This document shows positions 50,826-63,133 of a stretch of 64,000 nucleotides of DNA, piece by piece. Positions within the stretch are counted from its first letter, which is position 1. Every line of letters begins with the position of its first letter. The notes beneath the pieces were generated by a model, which was not told the DNA's origin, did not search any database, and saw nothing but the letters and a program-made list of their open reading frames with translations. A program made the translations under genes and the position numbers. The DNA is from Stichopus chloronotus. Lineage: Eukaryota > Echinodermata > Holothuroidea > Aspidochirotida > Stichopodidae. Where the stretch lies: the NCBI GenBank assembly GCA_021234535.1, contig CM037846.1:11114705-11178704 (forward strand), written 5' to 3'.

Positions 50826-52350
50826 CTGGATTCTAACCCACTCAAATAATAACAAGGTCAAATGCATCAAATGTTTAAGTTATCTGGAGCATCACGTATA
50901 ATGGGGATCTTATTTGTCATACCCATCGGCAAAAAATATGTATTTGAGAAGAGACAAACTTTGTCTTACTGATTTAGCTAGAAAGATAGCTTCCATTCAT
51001 CATATAGCGTTGAGAAACACTCAAGATATACTGATTTGAAAAGTCATATTGTTAAGTGAGAAGTAAACATGCATTCTGCAAAGTTAATGAAGTAAACAAT
51101 CGCTTTAAAGAAGTAATTACGACCAAACTGTTCCTCAAAGTAGCGGAAACACACATACTCTTTTTTTCCTTTTATGAAGAACACAGTAAAGGGGTGCTTT
51201 AGCTATTACTGTGCTTTCTTTTCACTGAAAGACTGAGAGAAATTAAAGAAAAGTTTGCAAACTCTTTGTTTCATTTGATAGTTTTCACTTATTATGAATT
51301 GTTTTTTTTTATGTCTGTTTTTTTTTGGGGGGGGGGTTGTTCAGAATAGTACATGACGTCTTTTCACAAGTACCTCCAGCAATGTAATTCTGCCAGTCTG
51401 CTTCACAGAGGGATGTATTATGAGAGGGTCATTCATTGCCTCGAAATTTTCAAGCAGACAAGGTCGCCTTCCTCAAGGTCCTCCCCTATCGAAGGAACAT
51501 GAGATCTCGGTGAGGACCTTGAGAACTGGGAGGTCCCTTTGTCCTTAAACGGGGTGGAGTAGCAGAAAAAACAGCAAATACATTTCTGAACATCGTAGAC
51601 TTCTGGAGTGTGTCCGTTCTGGAAACTGACTATGAGTGACAGGGAATTAGTGATTTAGCTCACGATGTCACTATTTACATAACCTACAACAGAAACATCA
51701 TGGAGTATACACTCATACACCATAACAACAGACGAGACACTCTGTTTCAATGCACAATGTCTGAAAAACGTGCTTGGAGATGGGTAAGGATACGAATCAA
51801 TCGAACTAAACAAATACTAAGAGATACCAACAATAATAGTTATAGTAATTAGTAATTCCATATTTGATTAATATGAGGAATTCATCTGTTGTCGTATTTC
51901 GTTTACACAAATGATCGCTTATTCCCGCAACGGAACTCTCCCCGGAAACAACATGCCCTTCCTATTGTAAAAGGCTAATACCTTGTAAGGGAAAGACAAA
52001 GGACATTCCATGTTGTGTGTACATTGTGTTACTTTCCTGGACCTTCACCTCACCAGCCGACGGTCCCGACTGACAACGCCAGTCAACCCCCCCCCCCTTC
52101 CCTCCCACCCCCGACAATTCGAATACGCTCCTCGACTGGGGACGACCGGAGGATTGTTTGATCCTTTGATCCTTGTCCTCAAAAAACATTAAACATGATT
52201 TTTAGATAAAGTCTCGTATAGCATTGCATACCACATCATTTGCATTACAAATGGCCATTTTGTATTAAGAATTAGAGCAAAATAAGATTTCCTCTAATTT
52301 TGTCTTTGACCCCTGACATTTGACCTTAATTTTTGATGTGGGACATAACG

Positions 52351-52440
52351 TCAGACGATGGCACAGAATGTTAAGATCAGTCAATCCCTCATTTGTAAAA
52401 GAAGGTTAGGGGATGGCCAATCACAGGGATGCTACAAACA
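52351..52440 (+). repeat. Partner of the dispersed repeat at 1397-1485
   Basis: AGAATGTTAAGA, AGAAGGTTAGGGG and TGGCCAATCACA occur in the same order as at 1397-1485. Confidence 0.45.
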
Positions 52441-52519
52441 AAGAAAACATTTGAGGTGATTGTCTGATTGTCTGACAGCTTAAGTATCATATTAAAAAGA
52501 CGAACTAACATTCCGTGCT

Positions 52520-52860
52520 ACCGTCACACTCATGGGCTACCTACCGATCAAATTTGACTCTCATCGACACAGAGAGCTTGAAGGAGTTGCGAATGCAAAC
52601 TTTTGAAATTGGAATTGTCTTTCACAAATACAAGAACACACATACATCCACCCACCCATCTTCATTTTGGCCCCTTCCCGTGAGGAGATGTTCGGACTAC
52701 CTTACGTACCATAGACCCCCAGGTATCAACCACACATAATGTTCCCATAGCAACTGTTGCAATGGCAACTGAAGAAGCCATAATACACTCTAACCATCGA
52801 GCAATATCTCTACAATGTCTCATCCCTTGCGTTATATGTATAGGGATGAGGTAAAAAAAA
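52520..52860. repeat. Diverged third copy of the repeat tail
   Basis: Contains CATAGCAACTGTTGCAATGG, then CAATATCTCTACAATGTCTC and a terminus GGGATGAGGTAAAAAAA. These are in the same order as in the two gene B intron repeats (CCATAGCAACCGTT, ACAATATCTCGTCT, GCGACGAGGTAAAA). The upstream ~160-bp units are not evident. A shared 3' end with variable 5' extent suggests a retroposed family. Confidence 0.5.
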
Positions 52861-53993
52861 TGAATTACAAACATTTAAGAAATAGTTTTTAATAACTCAA
52901 GTTTATTTTAATGAAGGAAATGTCATTTCATAATATTGTAGACATCGAGTGTTATTGAGCTTCGAGAAGGAAGAAACCGTCGGCGATAATGACAACCTAC
53001 TTCAACATACTGTGAGGAAAGTTGCCAAAACGACGTGGTTCAAACCGAAGCGTAACTGAAAGGTGTGACGTTGGTGAAACTCGATCATTTGATCAGAAAC
53101 ACACTTACCCGTTTGCGGGGACATGGACTTTTCCTCACGTAAAAGGTGATATCCCCACTTTGCTGATGATGTCCCTAGTTTACTGATGTAATTCTTGTAT
53201 ATATCCCCGATTCACGCCGGAAACTGGTTTGCATCTATGATTTTTTTACAGACATACACCCCTACAGACAGGTATACATCCATAAAATAGGTAATTGGGG
53301 AAAACGTCAGATCAACTTTAAACTTGAGGGCGCATAGCTGATATCCCAATTCTTATTATGTTGAAATATCCAGAAACGGGGGATATCCCCGTCTTTTTTA
53401 GCATGTCTCCCGTTATAAGCTCTAAGTTTTTATGATGGGTCTCCTTTCGGCACCCTTTGCAAAACCAACAATCCCCTCAAATTCAATCTCAAATATGGCT
53501 ACATAAGAGGTACCAACAACACTGTGCAATAGATTCAATGATCTTGTTCCACTACTCAACTCAAAATTGACAGACACAGCCTCAGTGGGTCGAGTTTATG
53601 CGAAAGTGGGTCGAAGAAATAACTTAAAACGACACTAGTAAAAACTATGCTGTACACAAGGATCATAAATATATTCAGTTTCTCATAATTCAACAGACAA
53701 AAGCACGGTAGGTCTTATTCTGTCCAGTTTTTCTACATCCATGTTAAACATCATCATAAAAAAACAGCCAGTTTTGATTCCATTTTGCATGCATACAACC
53801 TCTACAAATTCAGTTTATACAGCAATTGAATATCAAATCTGATATGGATAATTAAATTAATAAACTTGACATCATACGATAATGAGAGAGAGGTAGTGTA
53901 TCCCTACCAACGATGAAGGGAAAAGGGATATGACCCCCGTGTTAAATATAAACCCTGAATTGGTTTCAGAATGTCAACTCCTTCTCGTCCCCC

Positions 53994-54380
53994 ATGATAG
54001 AAGTGGACGTGAACAAATGTCAGGCCAAAAGATGTATTGAACAAAACTCACGTAATTTCTGTGATAGTCAAACGCTACTAATTAGAACAGTTGCTTATGT
54101 TCTCAAGAAAAAAATCGAAAGAGAGGTATTATACGAGGTCATGAAGGCACACTTAAAGCCAATAAATGGTGGCGTTCTGTTTAGACAATATCGAGAAATG
54201 CCCTCACAGTTGAGCCTCCTATCACACCCAAGTGAACGGCACAATGGTATCGCCGATCATTTTAGAAGTATCGTAATGTTTGCCGGATGTTTCCCAGAGG
54301 TGAAACAACAGAAGAGATCACAGCAGTGTCAAATGGCTCGCTCATTAGTAGGTGTTAGAGTGAAAAACGACACATACTGA
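53994..54380 (+). CDS. Uncharacterised open frame, 128 aa
   Basis: The longest frame in the B-C intergenic region, starting at ATG after CCCCC. It is Lys/Arg/Gln rich with several Cys. No signal peptide, membrane segment or recognised motif. I saw no splice support and no similar sequence in the window. It may be a chance frame or a repeat fragment. Confidence 0.12.
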   Translation: MIEVDVNKCQAKRCIEQNSRNFCDSQTLLIRTVAYVLKKKIEREVLYEVMKAHLKPINGGVLFRQYREMPSQLSLLSHPSERHNGIADHFRSIVMFAGCFPEVKQQKRSQQCQMARSLVGVRVKNDTY

Positions 54381-55639
54381 CTGCATTTTGAAATAACATT
54401 GCCAATGGACATATGTCACAGCCACATCAGTCCACTATCAACACATTTTTTTTTAAAGGGTTTTCTACCTTCAATTACATAAATGACAAAGGTATAAAAG
54501 AAAAACACGTTATAGATTTACAACCATTAGTTATGTAGATATGTAGATTTTAACAATTATTTTCAGGTGGAGTAAATAAAATTGTCAACATGGTCATCAG
54601 TATACGTCACTACTGGTTTAATATTTTAATGTATAATGATAAAGTAAATCATTGTATAAAAATCGATGAAACCCAACAAATTTGAAAAAAAAATTTAAAG
54701 CAAACTCTATCAATCTCTAACTAACATAAGTACATTTTTTATAAATTTCTCAAAACAATTTCAGTGGATGTAAATGTGTTATAGTGTGATAACGTTAGTT
54801 TATTCAAGACTGCTGCACAGCGGAATTGTCTCTACCTTTGCTGAATTAAATCTACTGTTCTGAATTTTGCTGTTTGTGGTTGATGATTGATCAATTGATA
54901 GCTATACGATATACATAACGTAGTCATCAGATCGATCGTACTGGCTCCGATTAACGGGAAGCTTTATCTATACGCATGTTTGCTGATTACGTAAATGATT
55001 CGCAATGTCCTAACACTGACCCAGCATCCTGCATCCATTCTTCCATAACTGAGCGTAACAATCTGGATCGAGGCTCATTGGATCCTGACGTTTAAAAATT
55101 AGGTTTTTTCTTGTGAAGAAATTCATGAATCATTGACATACGCTTTTGGAAGTTTAGTCTGCTCATTAAGTTATAGCCAATAAGTTAGAACTGGTATCAA
55201 CTGTTTATGTATCACGCACTAATTCTACGAGAGGATCATGCAGAGTGCAGTTCTTACCAAAAGTAACTTGGGTTTGGTGTGACCGGGCCCGCGTACGGAA
55301 TGTCTTCCTTTGGTTAAAGTCGTAATATGAGTTGTACTGGCAGTCGCCAGGTCATCTATCTATGTTTTTCGTCAGTGTTTCAGTGAAGAGAAAGAAGGTG
55401 TAAAGATCACCCGTCACAAAATCTGAAAGAGATCTATGCATAAATCTTCCAGATATTTGGCAATGAAAATTGTCTCAACATTTTCGTTTGCCCAATACAA
55501 AATACAGACTCTTCAAGAAAGCCTAGCCGTCAATTGCTGTTACTTGAAATCAGACGGATCAATGAGAATGGATATGAATATTCATTTAAGCAAAGATGGG
55601 AACATTATTTTTTGTAGTGGCTTTTAACATATTTGAGTT

Positions 55640-55730
55640 ATCGTTTGAAGTGGCTTTAACATATTTCAGTTTCAGTGGTAAAATATGACAAATTTTCAAC
55701 TCATATTCCAGCTTTAGCAATACCTGGGTA
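55640..55730 (+). repeat. Dispersed repeat sharing CATATTCCAGCTTTAG, copy 3
   Basis: TTTCAGTGGTAAAATATGAC followed by CTCATATTCCAGCTTTAGCA. A short local duplication of GTGGCTTTAACATATTT-like sequence precedes it. Confidence 0.5.
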
Positions 55731-58068
55731 CATCTATAATGAGTGAAACAGGATCCGGACATTTAGGTCGGGAATTGGTTGTTGTAATATGTAAGCAACG
55801 CTGACAATTCCATAGTGTATTAATTCTGAAAGGTACTTTCAAGTTTTTGGATCAGACCCAGTTTACACTTTAAAGGTCAAGTTTGTTTATTTCCAAGTAT
55901 TTTTAGGTATTATATCTTCAATGATAATCACCTCTGGGGAAATTTAAACCCAAAGCCGATAAAAATAAACCCAAAGCCGATAACACTAAACCGACCCCAA
56001 AGATAAAACGTGGTAATTTTAGTCTACTTTAGACGGAACAGTTTTTTTTTTTTTTTTTGCATCTGATATAATCCATACATCTCAGCTAGGCTGTCTGTCT
56101 AACAGTAGCAACTACGTGTACCGTTTGCTCAAACAGTTTATAATCTTCTGTTGCATTGCCACAATAAACTTTGTAACAGCAGATAATTATTGCAATGACC
56201 TTGAAGGATAAACATTCCTAACTTACACCTTATCCAATCTACAGGTACGTATAATCTACAAACGTCATTACATTGAAAAACTGACCAATAGTGTGTCTCT
56301 ACCTTGTTGTTGTGCATTAAGTATGCCAGCCTTATAATCTCCACCATACATGTATACTTTCAAATGTTCTTCAAACTTACCATTTGCAAAATGCATGTTT
56401 GATTCGATGTGATCAACTTTATTTACACATTGGGAACAAAAAGGAGCACAAATTTATAGATATTTCAAATAATACGATAACGAATGCGGGTATACCTGAC
56501 AGAAGCCTGGGTCAGGCCACCTTACAAGAAAACAAAAAGTAAATCAAAAGAAAGCAAATAACCTTAACATCTGAACTTAAGGATCACAATCCCATGAGAA
56601 GGGACGATGGGAGAGGAAACGTTCATTACATGGAGCTTCACGGTCATTAGAGGTAACACACGCAGTGCATTAAACTTAGCGAGAACCAGTGTTTCTTGGT
56701 AATGTTTTGTTATTATTTCACTTCGTCATTAACGATTACTAACACCTACCAGTTCAGCGAAAGGTTCGACAGTGATATTCAATACTGACCATTATTATGG
56801 TCCGTATTTTCCTCACGGTAAATATGTCGATTCTCGGTGAAGTTTAAACATATTGAACTAGACATAGCAATAACTGACTATTAAACATCGACATAATATT
56901 TCACGATTTCTGGAAAAACGTAACTATATTTCTTTCTTTCGTCCAATCGTGAACGGAAATTGTTGTAAAATTAATTTGCCATATATAAGTTTGGAGAGCA
57001 TTTCGTGTTAATATATTGACACATTGTTTATGAAGTCACAAGCAGATTTAGCTCTTCAGCTGCAGAATTCGCAAATGGCATGTTGAATGTTTCACGGTTT
57101 TATGAATGTAGGTAGAGCACCTTCCATCGAGTCCATTAAGTGGACTTGACTTACTTATTAATCTAAAGAATGGAATATTTTTACACTTATGATATAATGC
57201 ACAAATCCATTATAAACAAATAATTTAACTAATTTATCGCTTTACGGTGATATGCAAAACGTATATATAGCTGTATAGTTACAAACACGCCATTCAAAGG
57301 CAACTTTGTGTATTAGATGTTGGCATGAGCACAATGTCTCGACAATGACGTCATATTTTGATCACTGATTGAAGAAAACACAACAAAGACCGCTCTTTTC
57401 ATTCTCCAACCAAGATTTTAAAAATGCATCATTAAAATAGAATCAACATAAAATAACTGTAAAAAAAATCTTCGACAAGTCATTTTTCAGTTGACAAAAA
57501 GGAAACTACATTTGAGATTCAAAACTTTATGAATTGGATGTCCACTGTTAAAGGAAAGTCATTGTGAACTGAGTTTCCTTCTGCTTATAAGGAAGTTTTG
57601 TTCAGAATTTCTGCTTCACTCACGATCTCATGTTGTTCAGAACTGAAAAGTTGATCCTCACTAGCAGCCCTGCATTTTCTCTAATGTCTATCTTCAGTAG
57701 ACGAAGTAGAAGACGCAATGTCCAGTTAGACAACTCTCCTCCCAGGGACCATCGAAACAAAAAGTTGAGCAAAATTTGAGTTCTACAACTATTTACTGTC
57801 GACATACAAGTACACTTTGCTTAAAATAGTATCTATTGAGTCACCATCTTCTCATTTCCTCACACGATCCTTGTTCGTCACCTTTAGATGACGAAACGTA
57901 TGTAGCAAGACTTACAGCAAGACCAGTCAACTACTTATCCTCGTGTAATGTGCCATTGCTTATGCTTCACTTTAGAACCAATTGAGCAGACCGACATGTG
58001 TAATGCAATTAATGTGGACTGTTCGTACAAAAAAAGGAAAAGGTCCAAATTATGTATTTTAGATGATG

Positions 58069-58195
58069 TCACAGCTTTGACTCAGCTGCAGCCAGCACCT
58101 TCTGCATTCTCACAAGAGATCTGAACATCTCTTCGAAGAAGGCGTTTGCGTTCGTCTCGGGACAGGTCTTGTAACAGAATATGGACATAGCAAAT
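58069..58195 (-). CDS. CROT: Gene C terminal coding exon, ends SKL (PTS1)
   Basis: Reads FAMSIFCYKTCPETNAN, then FFEEMF and a final helix ending LAAAESKL before TGA (58071-58069). CPETNA matches the CPETDA/CAETNA block of vertebrate CROT and CRAT. Ser-Lys-Leu is the prototype PTS1 recognised by the import receptor PEX5. Confidence 0.92.
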
Positions 58196-61100
58196 CTATA
58201 CGAGAAGAAAAATATGAAACTGTAAAGAATAAAATTGTAACAAGCGTATATCAATCAATTAGATAAAAGGAAAAACAAAATGATTATCTTGCATATTGTC
58301 AAGAGTGCATTCCATTAAAAAAAGGCAAGTTGTTAATTTCAGAATTTGTTTGAAACATCCTCTTTCTTTTAATTCCTTCTATTCACGTCTAATTTGTCTT
58401 TGATGAAATCAATTATCACATTTTGTCACCAGCCTAATATACTCAAACTGCTATCGCAGCAGCTTGACCTGTTTTTGATCGTGAATTTCTCCTCGGTTAT
58501 CGCAAATACCAATTAACAAAGATGGAATTTTAAACATATTTTTACCAAAATGTTTGCTACCTCACTCTCGTTATGCTCTGCGGTGACATTCGTATCGTAT
58601 CCGACTTAATGTAGAGATATCTATCGTATCGAACGTAATAAAAAATTTCAGGACATGGTCACAGCAGCCTATGTTTTGTTCCCATAACATTTGGCTTAAG
58701 TTATAAACAGTTCTGGAGTAACATGTGATCGATTGATATGTATGCACCATTATCATCACAACTGTAGCAAAATTAGCAAACACAATCCCGTCCTTCTGTT
58801 ATCTCACTTACCTGTGTTTTTTTTTTTTGCATATATTGTTATCTGTACTTATTTACTTAATTATTTATGATTTTGTGCCAGAGTAAATTACCAAGGTCAA
58901 CGGTGGAGATAAGGAATAGTTAAATTTAATAAAAAGTCTTATCTCTTAGGTTATTTCTGTCTCGACATTCATGACCTTTATTGCTTACAGTTAAAATAGT
59001 CCCATCGTGGCAAAGATGAAATTGGAGGACAACTGCGATCGGTAATCCATTCATCGTCTGGGTTTGTTAACAGAGGTCTCAACCATTGGTATTATTTCAC
59101 CCCATCTTCAGTTGATATAAAGTAATAGCTTAGAAGCTATTTTAAATAAAGTTGAAAGCTTAACGATGGAAAAGGCCAATAACCTTGAAAACACAATCGC
59201 TTGGCATTTAGACATACTCCACTGGATTTATCAAGCAAATTCGTGACCTCCTCCCTCCTCCGCCCCTTCCTGTCCTGCCCCCCCCCCCCCACAATATTCA
59301 ACGACCATCATTACTCTCATGGATGAAACCGTCAAACCCTTAAACAGTTATAGCTAGTTTGTTTAGTGTTATAGCTATTAGATCAGTTGGTTACAGGCAA
59401 TGCAATTTAGGAAAAAAAGATACAAACAAAAATCAATGAAAAATATGGAGGGTGTTTCACTGTGTCGCTGTGACGTCATGTGCAATGGGTCCATATGTCC
59501 GGACGTTTAAAACCATTAGAACTCGTCAATGCATTACTTTTTTTTAAGTTACTACTTTAATATATTACAACCCGTAAATTAAATATGGTGGCCAGCACTG
59601 GTAGTTCCATGGGGCGACCGTAGGCATGATCCCGTATATACTAACAACATTTCCAATTAGGAAGGTCATAGTAGTGGAAGGGTAATTCGACGGGTGAACG
59701 TGGTGATTATTTGACAGTTCTTTGATGGTTGACGTTTTGGGGCTCATCCTAATGGGAGGGTCATTCTTTGGTAAGTTTTTTGGTCATTTCGCGGTTCTTC
59801 TTTGCTTATTCCTTTGTCATTGTTTGGACATTCTCAAAGGTCTAATGTAGTCGATCTTACGTAGTATATTACTTCTATCGAGGACTTTAATTATAAGTGC
59901 AAAAAAAAAACAGCTTCTCCAAATTTGATAAAAGAACTCAGGGACTTCAATACCACATCAGTTAAACCATGGTAGTGCAATTTAGACGGAGAAACAACGA
60001 AATCTTCTTCGTTAGAAGCAACTTACTCTCTGCTAAGTTCACCCCACCACTTACAGATTCCGTTTGCTTGTAAGGTATTAGGACCTTAACATACAAAGGG
60101 TCATGTTTGTTCCATCGTAAATTAGATTGGAAAATTTTGTCCATAGCTATAACATAGGCAATCGTTACACTAGAAAATTAGGTTTCAGGGATCACCTACC
60201 CACTCGTTTCGAAGCCTATCACAGTAGAAAATTTGATGTTGCGTGTAACTTGCTGAAAACGGGAACACCTTCTGCAACTTGCAAAAGGTTTGCAAAAATT
60301 GATAATTTGCTATGGTAGAGTAGTCTGTGACAGTTTTAACCATTTGCATTAGGCTAAAGCTCTACTTCTTATTCGTCTATGCTTAGTCTCTCTTGATTCC
60401 AAATGCATAGATGAGTCGTTCTGATGTGTGAGAAGTGGTATACTGACGTGACCGTAACCTTCCCCTCAAAGCTTCGCACTACGTAAAAGTCTTCATGGGT
60501 ATAAGCAAGCGTAAATAAAGGTTACTTGAATACCGCTAGAAATAAGATAACATCACTCAAAACTAAACTGGAACTCTGAGCGGTACTCATCCCTTTATAA
60601 CTTGAAACTCTTGTCACACCGGAAAAAAAAATCTCGTAGGATGAACCTTAAAAAAAAACTTTCCGTTGTATCTCCTTCTAAATTGCACCTCTCGGTTAAA
60701 CGCTGTTGCGTACTTTAAAATATAATAGGTAACAATTGGGATGCTTAACTTACTCTTCTTTGCACAAATTGTAAAATATTGCATATCCATCTTCCCTCAT
60801 CGGGTTGACTCCTCCATACCCTACCCAGTATCCCAAGAGACTGGTAGAGAGGATGAAGTTCCCACCGCCACCACTGTAACAGTCAACGCAAAGAACAAGA
60901 AAAGCATACAGATATATGGTCTTTCGACAAAGCGAGGGTTCTTAGCAATCGATACCTGACTCCACAGAGACGACAAAGGATTCACATTCAGTTTGGGTGG
61001 TAAAACTCATAATAAGGATGGACTCAGTGATTTTTACGTCGTGTCTATGTATAGAGCATCGTTTCTGCATATACATCACCTTTTAAAAAATTATGTAAAT

Positions 61101-62531
61101 ATTCTGCAGTTGCTATATATTATAACAATGCATTCATAGCATGGCTTTACTGGAGATATTTATTTTCATTATGGAGAAATAAAAAACTGGTAAGGTATAC
61201 TTAAGGTGCCTGTATTTTGAACTCACGCCCCCCCCCCCCCCCACACACACACCTCTTTCCGGATCTTCGGCCTTAAGCACAATGTAAGCCATCTGTTAAC
61301 TTTAAAGGGGCTCATTGAGTTGATATCAGTAAAGATTGTGGTGATACTGAAGGGTATAAACACATGACAGTACTCACAATTAGCATAATTAGTCAAGTTT
61401 CTCATCCAATAGTTATAAAAACTGTCAAATTTTTTTACCGTCACTGTTACTGGTTGCGTGCATGTGAATGAATATAGTACTAATATGAAAAGTGGCTGGT
61501 CAAGAATTTTCAAAAACCAAACGAAATCGTTAATTACTCACTTATTTATGTTCCAATGTAGGGGAACCTATGGACTAGCTTTCTTTAACCATTCGTCGTT
61601 AATATCTGAAGGAAACTTTACAGGTTCAGAAACATTTACTGAATTTCTCAACAACAAAAAATCAATGGCCCTCTTCAACATTTTTTTTAAATAAATCATG
61701 TACTCAGTATTTCAAATAATTGTTACTGATTGACGAAATTCAATGATTTGGCTGCAGACTCTGCATGCAACAAACCTTTTCACGAACGATGGATCAGTAA
61801 ATATTTCTGGGAGGTCATACCCTCCTTCCCGGGATATCGCGTATAGTCCGAGGAGATGCCGATCGCACCCTTGCCCTTCCATGGCCTGGGATCCCAGAAT
61901 CATATGAGTGTTCGATGCTGCTTTCATCAAATCCAGCCTTTCGGCATTCTGCATGCAGACGAAGAAATGGAATAAATCACGGATTAAAAAAAGCAGATGA
62001 AAAGTCAACCACGCCATTTCGATTAAGCAAACTTAAAGTTCCTACAAACTGGTAGCTTGTTCCACTGTTCCATATCTAATTCAACCGATATTGTACAGAT
62101 ATGCACATGCTCTACGATTTATCCTAAGTGCATTTAATTATCATGGCAGCATGTAAGTTTGACTTATATCATTATAAGAAGAGCCCAAAGAGATCACGGA
62201 TAAGGTCCTGGAAAATCCTCTAAAGAAAGGACTAGGTAAGAACATTCATATACCTTCCCCCTTTAAAACGGTGAAAATCTTAATTCAGTTCACCTTGCTT
62301 GGTTTTGAAAGACGTCCTTTGAATTATTTTTGTAATAATTACGAAGAGTCAGATAAGAAAATGTCCACAAATTACTGTTACTGCTGGATCGTTCATAGCC
62401 TTACACCACTCTACAACCTCGGAAGTGCACGTCCTCGTGGTGCCTGTGCGACCATGGTAAAACTGCCTGGTAGTCGCAGTCTCATAACAGGTAGCAGCCC
62501 TGAAAAACAAAGCGAGCAATTGTTCAAAGAA

Positions 62532-62616
<85 letters not shown>

Positions 62617-63133
62617 GCGAATCAAACTTAACAACTTAACACAATGTTTCAAAAAGCGATGTATTTTCCGTTAGTTTCAAAGGGTATAAGCAGTGAGTAG
62701 TGAGCAGTGAGTATTTAAAATTTAAAAAAAGGTAACTGTTACATGTCAGTGATACCTAACTGATAGGAAGTTTCAACTACACACCAATCCTCTCATAAAT
62801 AAAGTTAACCTACAAAATTGACACAACACTGGCATCAGTATTTAATGATTTAATTGCTATTCCAGTCCATTTGCGACTAGATTGGAATACACAGAATGGA
62901 AAACCAGACACCTAATCATCGATGCCTGCTGGTTTCAAGATAATAAAATATGGACAAATTGCTCAATCTCATTAATATAAGGACATAAAGAGCTAAGCTT
63001 ACTTTGAGTACTTCGTGTAGTACGCTAACTGTATTGCTAGTTGCATCCAGCTATCAGGGTGAAATCCGTGATCTTTCGTCCACAATCGTCCATATAGGGG
63101 AAAACAGCTGCAGTATACATCACATTTGGCAGC
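58069..63133 (-). CDS. CROT: Gene C: carnitine O-octanoyltransferase-like protein, 3' part (exons 11-15, 224 aa)
   Basis: Third member of the array, cut by the right edge of the window. Coding exons: 63133-63003, 62499-62376, 61948-61776, 60873-60754, 58195-58069, equivalent to exons 11-15 of A and B with the same phases. Motifs: HPDSWMQLAIQLAYY, CYETATTRQFYHGRT, GCDRHLLGLYA, SGGGGNF followed by ILSTSLLGY, and DGYA at the position of DGYG. The C-terminus is AESKL, a canonical PTS1, so this copy should be peroxisomal. The protein is clearly more diverged from A and B than those are from each other. Exons 1-10, including the catalytic His, lie beyond position 64000. The frame is intact in what is visible. 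Confidence 0.92.
62535..62613. repeat. (AT)n microsatellite
   Basis: About 39 uninterrupted AT dinucleotides in gene C intron 11, only ~35 bases upstream of the exon 12 acceptor. Length is likely to vary between individuals. Confidence 0.95.

Larger units (their letters stand above)
50830..58068. other. Intergenic region downstream of gene C, no gene seen
   Basis: AT-rich. Holds dispersed repeats at 52351-52440, 52520-52860 and 55640-55730, an 11-bp inverted pair TCAAGGTCCTC/GAGGACCTTGA at about 51473-51525, and the 128-codon frame at 53994. The 3' UTR of gene C should start at 58068. Confidence 0.55.
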
